A stretch of 64,000 bases of DNA from Erythroxylum novogranatense (Eukaryota > Streptophyta > Magnoliopsida > Malpighiales > Erythroxylaceae): NCBI GenBank assembly GCA_029891385.1, contig CM057225.1:76719887-76783886 (forward strand), read 5' to 3'. The notes beneath the pieces were generated by a model. That model was not told the origin of the DNA, did not search any database, and worked only from the letters and a program-made list of their open reading frames with translations. Of the stretch, positions 58,443 through 64,000 are shown piece by piece. Both the position numbers and the translations under genes were made by a program. Position 1 is the stretch's first letter, and each line of letters begins with the position of its first letter.

Positions 58443-58567
58443 TCACTAGGGCGAGGCGTCGCCCTAGTGATTCCGGCTGATCCAGCCTCGTCACTAGGGC
58501 GACGCGTCGCCCTAGTGATGCTGGACAATCCGAGCCTCGTCACTAGGGCGAGGCGTCGCCCTAGTGA
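58443..58567 (-). repeat. Triple palindrome cassette, A2
   Basis: Three copies of a 28-bp palindrome (58443-58470, 58491-58518, 58540-58567) with arms TCACTAGGGCGA / TCGCCCTAGTGA. The middle copy is perfect to its centre (GACGCGTC). The other two have one central mismatch. Spacing is 48-49 bp. Confidence 0.9.
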
Positions 58568-61500
58568 CCGGGCGCAATTCCACTTCCCATTTCCCTTTTT
58601 TCTTGATTTCCCAATCCAACTTCCAACACTCATAATTCTCAACACACAATTCAGAAAAATACAAATTATACCTTGTTGGAAAGATAAAGAAACCCTCTAC
58701 AATTCTCAAGAAGACCATAAAAATCAATCCAACCCCTAAGGGTGTCAAAATTCCATTCAAAGCTACTGCCTACTCAAATCCCATTAAAACAGAACAGTAC
58801 ATTGCAAATTCCATAACTCTCTGATTTTTCAGCCAAAAATTACCATATAAATATGCTTAATAAGGTCACAATGTCCTCTACAACTGTCATGAACAACCCA
58901 AAATCAAATTCCATAACCAACTAGGTCAAACAATTCGACAAAGAATCTGTATACAGAAATTAACCAATCTGAACAGTATATTTCACATCAGTATATCTCT
59001 TAGCAAAAATGTCACTAAATTCACTACCTTATATCCTTGAAAAGATAAGATCTCAAAATTCAATTTTCATGAAGAACTAAAAATCCAATTCAATTTCCAA
59101 CAATTTCAAAACTGTCATGCAAGTTACTGCCATGATCAGCAGTTCATAACCTAATGCAGGTTCAATGTTTACAAAATCATAACTCCCAAATCTGACCTCT
59201 AAAAATTACATTCCATATATCATTTTCAAGATAATTCCATCCTTTGCAACTTTTAAGAAGATCACTCACACCAATTCAGTTCACATAATTTGCTAAAATT
59301 GCTTCCAATCCGCAAGCTCACAAACTCAACACTTAGGCTAGGTTTCATCAAAATGCTCAAAACCAGTCAATAGTAATCAGTTCATATCTCCCAATATACA
59401 ACTCGAAAATTAGCAATATCAGTGGAAATGGAAAGCTAACTCAATATTCTACAACTTTCATGAAGACCATTCTCCAAAATTCCATATCAATTAATTTATA
59501 AAAATCAGCAAAGCTCATAGGTTATGGTTTCGGTTACTGTTCACAGGCAATAAAACAATAACTTTCCATGCAAAATTTCACCCTTCTAGCATTACAATTT
59601 AACAACACCCATTTCACACAAAGTTGAAGCCAACATCCTAAAGTTTAAGTGGCTACAAACCTCAACTCATTTGCATAAGCACACAATAAGTTATGCTCAA
59701 AACATTTCAATAGGTTAAACACCAATTTTCCAGATTTCATCAATACCTCATCCTCTTCCATTCTATCACTTTACCTACATTAATATACCTTCATTTACAC
59801 CTCCAATTCAGCCACAAACTCAACACAACAATTATTTGTATACTAACACAAAAGTTGGCAGCACCCATACAATCACTTGTCATTCATATAGCCTTTCTAA
59901 TCTCAAGCTAAAACCAAGTTAAAATCAATAAAAACCATATTTATTCATTCATCCATACACAAGCATGCTTTTAAACCCATTCAAACCTACTACTATGACA
60001 ATTAACTACATATATAATTGCTCTCCATGAATGCCTCTAACTACTAAAAGCATAAAAACAACCATCAAGACTTACCAAACAAGTTGCAAGCTCTACCTTC
60101 CTCAAATCTTCAAGTCTTTAATACTCTCCACTTACTACTACTTAAACACCATTCACGGCTATCCCAAGCATCACAAATATGATCAACAATTCAAGGTTTC
60201 AACTTAGCTTGTGTATGATGAAGAGCAAGCAAGGAACTAAGGAGAAGTGTCTTGTAGGAGATAAGTAGAAGAAAATTTCAAAGGAGGAGGAAGATGGTTT
60301 CGGATGATGAAGTTTTTCACTTTTAAAAATCACTCTTGTTCAACTTTCAAGGAGATAACTTATACACTAAAGAAGGATAACCGTGTATGACAAGGGAGAC
60401 TCAAGCTTTGAAAGTCGTGGATGATGCATATAAAGAGACAAATTTATTTTAATGAAGAGGACACTTGGCATTTTAATTGAGATAAGACAAAAATTTAGCT
60501 AATCTTAATCAATTTAACACTAATCCCAATTAACCTCTAATCATGGCACTCAAATAATTCCCACAATTCTTTATGCACTAATCTCATGTCATTAGGCAAT
60601 TCCTTTTCAGTACAAAAAGACTCACTCAGTCAGTCAGTTGAAATTTTCCGGTCCGGGCAAGAACCCCGAAAAATTCCAGAAAAATTCCCATGAATTCTTA
60701 AAAATGAGAAACAATTTATGACGCACTCTAAATAATTTTCCAAATACTATTATCCCATAAATTTCACAAAAGGTCTCAATTTGAAACCTAAGCCGGAAAA
60801 TGTCATGAATGCATGTTACCATGTGCATATGCAAAACAATCATCACCATAGAGGCTAAATGTCATCAAGCGTGCCGAGTTCTAATTCAATACTCCTAACC
60901 CGTCCCAATTTACTAAAATACCCTTCCCATCGGTGATGGGATGTTACAATAACCTACGACGAGGGTGCACTACGATTCGATCCTTTCTATAAACCTCACG
61001 GCATCAATATAATAAAGCAGTAATCTCACATTCACTAAATTTTAAAGCCAAAAGATCCCTTTTCATTCATTCCATAAAACCATCAGTACATCATCAGTCA
61101 TGTATATAACTGTACAAGTCCAAAAGAACTAACACAGCTCCTAGATAAGTCATCCACAAAATACCCCAAAAGATCCCCAGCTGACAAACCTGTGGGCCAT
61201 GCTCCTCTCGCCGGCACACACAACAGGAAAAGTCTCACTGACCGGAGCTAGGAGTCACACTGTCACTGTCCTGAAAAATAGATGCAATGTTGGGTGAGTT
61301 TGCGAACTCAGTGAGAAACCATCATCGATGGTTCACCCAACCCATGCATATCCAAACAATCGCACAATAGCGTATACTATCACAACTAAGAATCACATAC
61401 ATTTAATTCTCACAATTATCAGGCGGTACGTCTTTCATACAATTCACGTTTACACATTCATATATGCAATGTACATGTGACTTTTTCATTTTCTTCCGTT

Positions 61501-61664
61501 GTTGTGACCATGCGCCTGAGCTCATATACATTGAGCCATTGGCTTTGAAAACATTGGGCTCAAAAGCCCTAATACTTTGAGCAAAATGCTCTGAAAATCG
61601 TTGGGCATGAAGCCCTGTGCGTTGAGCTTAAAGCTTTGGATACGGTGGCTGCACTGGTCACAAC
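61501..61664 (-). repeat. Dyad array with perfect enclosing inverted repeat, D
   Basis: GTTGTGACCA (61501-61510) and TGGTCACAAC (61655-61664) are exact reverse complements. Inside are five dyads starting at 61533, 61556, 61579, 61603 and 61624 (GAGCCATTGGCTT, GGGCTCAAAAGCCC, GAGCAAAATGCTC, GGGCATGAAGCCC, GAGCTTAAAGCTT), spaced 23, 23, 24 and 21 bp. Confidence 0.85.
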
Positions 61665-62261
61665 TTCCTTTATCTGATCATACTGTTATGGATGTATGCA
61701 CATGTCTAATTTACAATACATACATCACACTAAAACTTCATGTACCTAATTCTCACCATTTGTAACCAATTATGAACAATTTATACACAATTAACACTTC
61801 TATATCACAGTCCAAATATTTCGAACACCTGTGGTCCGAACTCAATCAAAACAAACGCATAGAATCCATCCTTAACTCCACATGGCATAATTGCATAGAA
61901 TTAAATACATATAGGTTGAGAAACCAACTAGGTTACTCACCTCAGAACTTCCAAGCTACTGCCGGGAAGTCTCGCCTACGTCGGACAATCGACGATCAAC
62001 TGGCACCTCTATAACAATCAAAACATAAATAACATTACTAATTGTATCCATTTTAATGTTCAATGATGCATATGAATCGAATAATGTACGTACTATACAT
62101 GTTATGACATTTCCGACACAAATCCGAATTTCCCGATCTCAAATTCTAAATCTCGAATTCATATTCTCTAAATTGAAATCCATCCATAACTAATTGAATT
62201 GTCCAATTCCTAATTCCCCAAATTCAAAAACCTCAAAACTTAAACTTTCTGAAATTGACCT

Positions 62262-62430
62262 TCCTCGCCGCGACGTGGAATCCTCTGCACGTCGCGACGT
62301 GCGCTGCTGCTCGTCATGACGCAGCAGCGCAATCCGCTGGCCACCAAGCACTCCATCCTCGTCAATCGCGGCGTGCGCCAGATTTCAGCTCGTCGCGACA
62401 TATAAATTAAATCTTCGTTGCGACGTGCGG
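62262..62430 (-). repeat. GC cassette, D
   Basis: Built on CGTCGCGACG dyads (CTCGCCGCGACGTGG, GCACGTCGCGACGTGC, GCTGCTGCTCGTCATGACG, CTCGTCGCGACAT). CTGCTGC and GCAGCAG arms form a further stem around CGTCATGACG. It lies downstream of the donor in element orientation. Confidence 0.75.
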
Positions 62431-64000
62431 ACCCAGAAATTCGTCCGAAACCCAGAAATTTCTCAGATCTTCTGATACAAATCCATCCAAATCCCTTATA
62501 AACACTCCTAAACAATATTCTACACTTAACACAACTCATTCCTAAACTTATATCCACCAAATATAATCATCGGAAACCCTAAATGCTAAATCCTCTAATA
62601 TACAAACTAAATCATCCAAATAACTCTATAAATCAACCAATCAAACTATATAAGGTAAGAAAGAAGGAACTTACTTGATTAATAACCGCAAATCTCCAAG
62701 GATCACACCAAATCAAAGCTCAACGACACCTACGGCAATCACCAAACTCAAACCCATCTTCAACTCTTCTTTACCCAATCCAAAGAGAAAGATTCAAGGA
62801 TAGAAGAGGAAACCAAAAGCAAGGAGAATTCACAAAGAAGATCCACGATGGAGAAGAGAAAGCAAGGAGAGATTTCTTTTCAAAGACAAGAGGGAGATAT
62901 CGTGGAAGGCAATTTCAAAGAGTACGACTTATATACAAAAAGGATTTAGGCTTGTTTGGCTAATTTTTTTAATTGCCACAAGTCCGAATCCGAACCACCT
63001 CAAGTCAGTTTCTAATTCTAATTTCTCCCGAATTCCAATGGCTAAACCCTAATTTCTCAAATCAGATTTTCTAACCTGTCCGTGCCATTGGATAATCAAT
63101 TTCGGAATCGGAAATCCAATTAACTAGTCATTGATCAATTTTCCGGTCCGGGCCTATTGCTCCGAAAATTTTAGAAAATTTCTATAAATCCACAAAAATA
63201 GAAAACTCATAATCATATACTCCAATTCCATAATTCAATTTCCTAACTTTCATTTCTAACTCAATTTCAATTCTCGAGCCTATTGTAACCTAATTATTAT
63301 CACACATGCCTTAATCAACTCCAAATCCAAGTTATCCAATTCAATCCAGAAATATGTCATATATGTATGTACGTACGAATGCCAATACAATAATTACCAA
63401 TTATACAAAAGTCTATAATGCATGCACATGCCAAATACGTATGCAATGAACTGCACCCATCCCATCGGTGACGGGATGTTACAATTTGGACCTCTAATTC
63501 AGCCATAAATTCATCAAAACAATTACTTGAGTAGTCCATCACAATTTGGCAGCAACAACATACACAATTTCCTTACTTCATTTCCACTCATCTAACATCA
63601 TAAACATCATTGACAACACTAAATTCACATTCTTTAATTACCATGTCAATTACCCTCACACAAGCATACACTTAAACCCATACAAACCTACCACTATCTT
63701 TATGAAATTAATGCACAATTAATCCCCATGAATGCTTCTAACTACTAAATTAAAGAACATAAACATCAAGTCTCACCTAAACAAGTTGCAAACTCTTCAA
63801 TTCTCCAAGTCACTCAAACTTCTCAACTTCTCTTCACACCTACGGTTACCACTCTTTACATATACAAATCATCATCTTCACAAGGCTTGAGCTAGTAGGT
63901 GAAGGAAGAAGGAGCAAGCAAGTAGACAATATGATGAAAGAACAACCACCAACGAAGGAAGGAGAAGAGAACACCAAGGAAGAAGAAGCAAAGCTACGGA

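Larger units (their letters stand above)
56717..60948 (-). repeat. Solo LTR A2 (4,232 bp, TSD ATAAC)
   Basis: TGTAGCACCCC at 56717 to GGGATGTTACA at 60948, flanked by ATAAC on both sides (56712-56716 and 60949-60953). Its left ~100 bp is the reverse complement of the end of the element A LTR, so it is the same family in the other orientation. It has a donor GTAAGT (60075-60070), cassette (58443-58567), dyad array and CAG acceptor (57117-57115). Confidence 0.95.
56655..63483 (-). repeat. Solo LTR D, split by A2 (TSD ATTTG)
   Basis: TGTAGCGCCCC at 56655 and GGGATGTTACA at 63483, flanked by ATTTG on both sides (56650-56654 and 63484-63488). Without A2 and its duplication it is 2,592 bp. Its start resembles C1 and C2. 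On the minus strand it has a TATATAAG box (62935-62928), a donor GTAAGT (62674-62669), a cassette (62430-62262), a dyad array (61664-61501), hairpin GAGTT-CGCA-AACTC (61309-61296) and CAG (61273-61271). Confidence 0.95.
43134..64000 (-). mobile_element. Gypsy chromovirus C2 with nested H, D and A2 (right end outside)
   Basis: The element reads right to left: 5' LTR (from beyond 64000 to 53844), PBS, gag-pol (53770-47133), polypurine tract, 3' LTR (47087-43134). Comparing the 5' LTR at 64000 with the 3' LTR (same bases at 46477) shows about 610 bp are missing at the window edge. Solo LTR H splits RNase H, and solo LTR D splits the 5' LTR. Numerous stops make it non-autonomous, but RT, integrase and chromodomain motifs are well preserved. 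It is a relative of solo LTR C1. Confidence 0.95.
53844..64000 (-). repeat. 5' LTR of C2, split by D, cut by the window edge
   Basis: TGTAGCCCCC at 53844 starts a copy collinear with the 3' LTR. Pieces 53844-56654 and 63489-64000 flank LTR D, and the sequence at 64000 corresponds to 46477 of the 3' LTR. The hairpin-CAG module (54253-54266), dyad array (54459-54591) and reduced cassette (55353-55395) are all present. Confidence 0.94.

Noticed and set aside
61501..61664. CRISPR-like array
   Set aside because: Regular spacing but non-identical short dyads in a plant retroelement. No identical repeats or cas genes.

Overview
This is plant nuclear DNA, almost certainly from an angiosperm with a large, repeat-rich genome. 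I find no intact host gene, tRNA, rRNA or organelle insert. Nearly every base belongs to long-LTR Ty3/gypsy elements of the chromovirus type: TGGTATCAGAGC primer-binding sites, gag-PR-RT-RNase H-integrase order, a C-terminal WRNHSTEEATWE chromodomain, and LTRs of 2.1 to 4.4 kb. The species cannot be named from the sequence.

Left half (1-43133). A non-coding internal domain (1-2663) ends in the 3' LTR of element A (2664-5650), which sits in an old B-like LTR. A degenerate AT-rich stretch then hosts a five-level nest. Level 1 is solo LTR C1 (8125-40857, minus, TSD CATAA). Inside it lie complete element B (8159-19053, plus, TSD CCAGG) and deleted element E (20327-38188, minus, TSD AAAAT). Inside the RT gene of E is solo LTR F (21167-33602, TSD CATCC), then G1 (22417-31155, no clean TSD), then G2 (25380-29764, TSD CTCAT). 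A broken LINE (41418-42237, minus) and about 0.9 kb of unassigned DNA follow.

Right half (43134-64000). One minus-strand chromovirus, C2, fills it and runs off the right edge with about 610 bp of its 5' LTR missing. It carries solo LTR H in its RNase H gene (48804-50883, TSD CTCTG). Solo LTR D sits in its 5' LTR (56655-63483, TSD ATTTG), and D holds solo LTR A2 (56717-60948, TSD ATAAC). The coding regions of B, C2 and E are all broken by stops and frameshifts, but most catalytic motifs survive.

The most interesting signals are in the LTRs. Families that share little primary sequence keep a common layout: (i) a consensus 5' splice donor (GTAAGT or GTAAGA in most copies), and 0.8-3 kb downstream a small covarying hairpin, CTCACCC, a pyrimidine tract and usually CAG|G, which reads as an intron lying wholly inside the LTR; (ii) in the TGTARC families, an array of 13-bp dyads at 21-24 bp spacing enclosed by a GTTGTGACC/GGTCACAAC inverted repeat; (iii) a GC-rich palindromic cassette at a conserved address but with unrelated sequence in each copy, even between the two LTRs of element B; (iv) a terminal U5 hairpin that repeats the LTR end motif. 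These are sequence observations. Their functions are inference.
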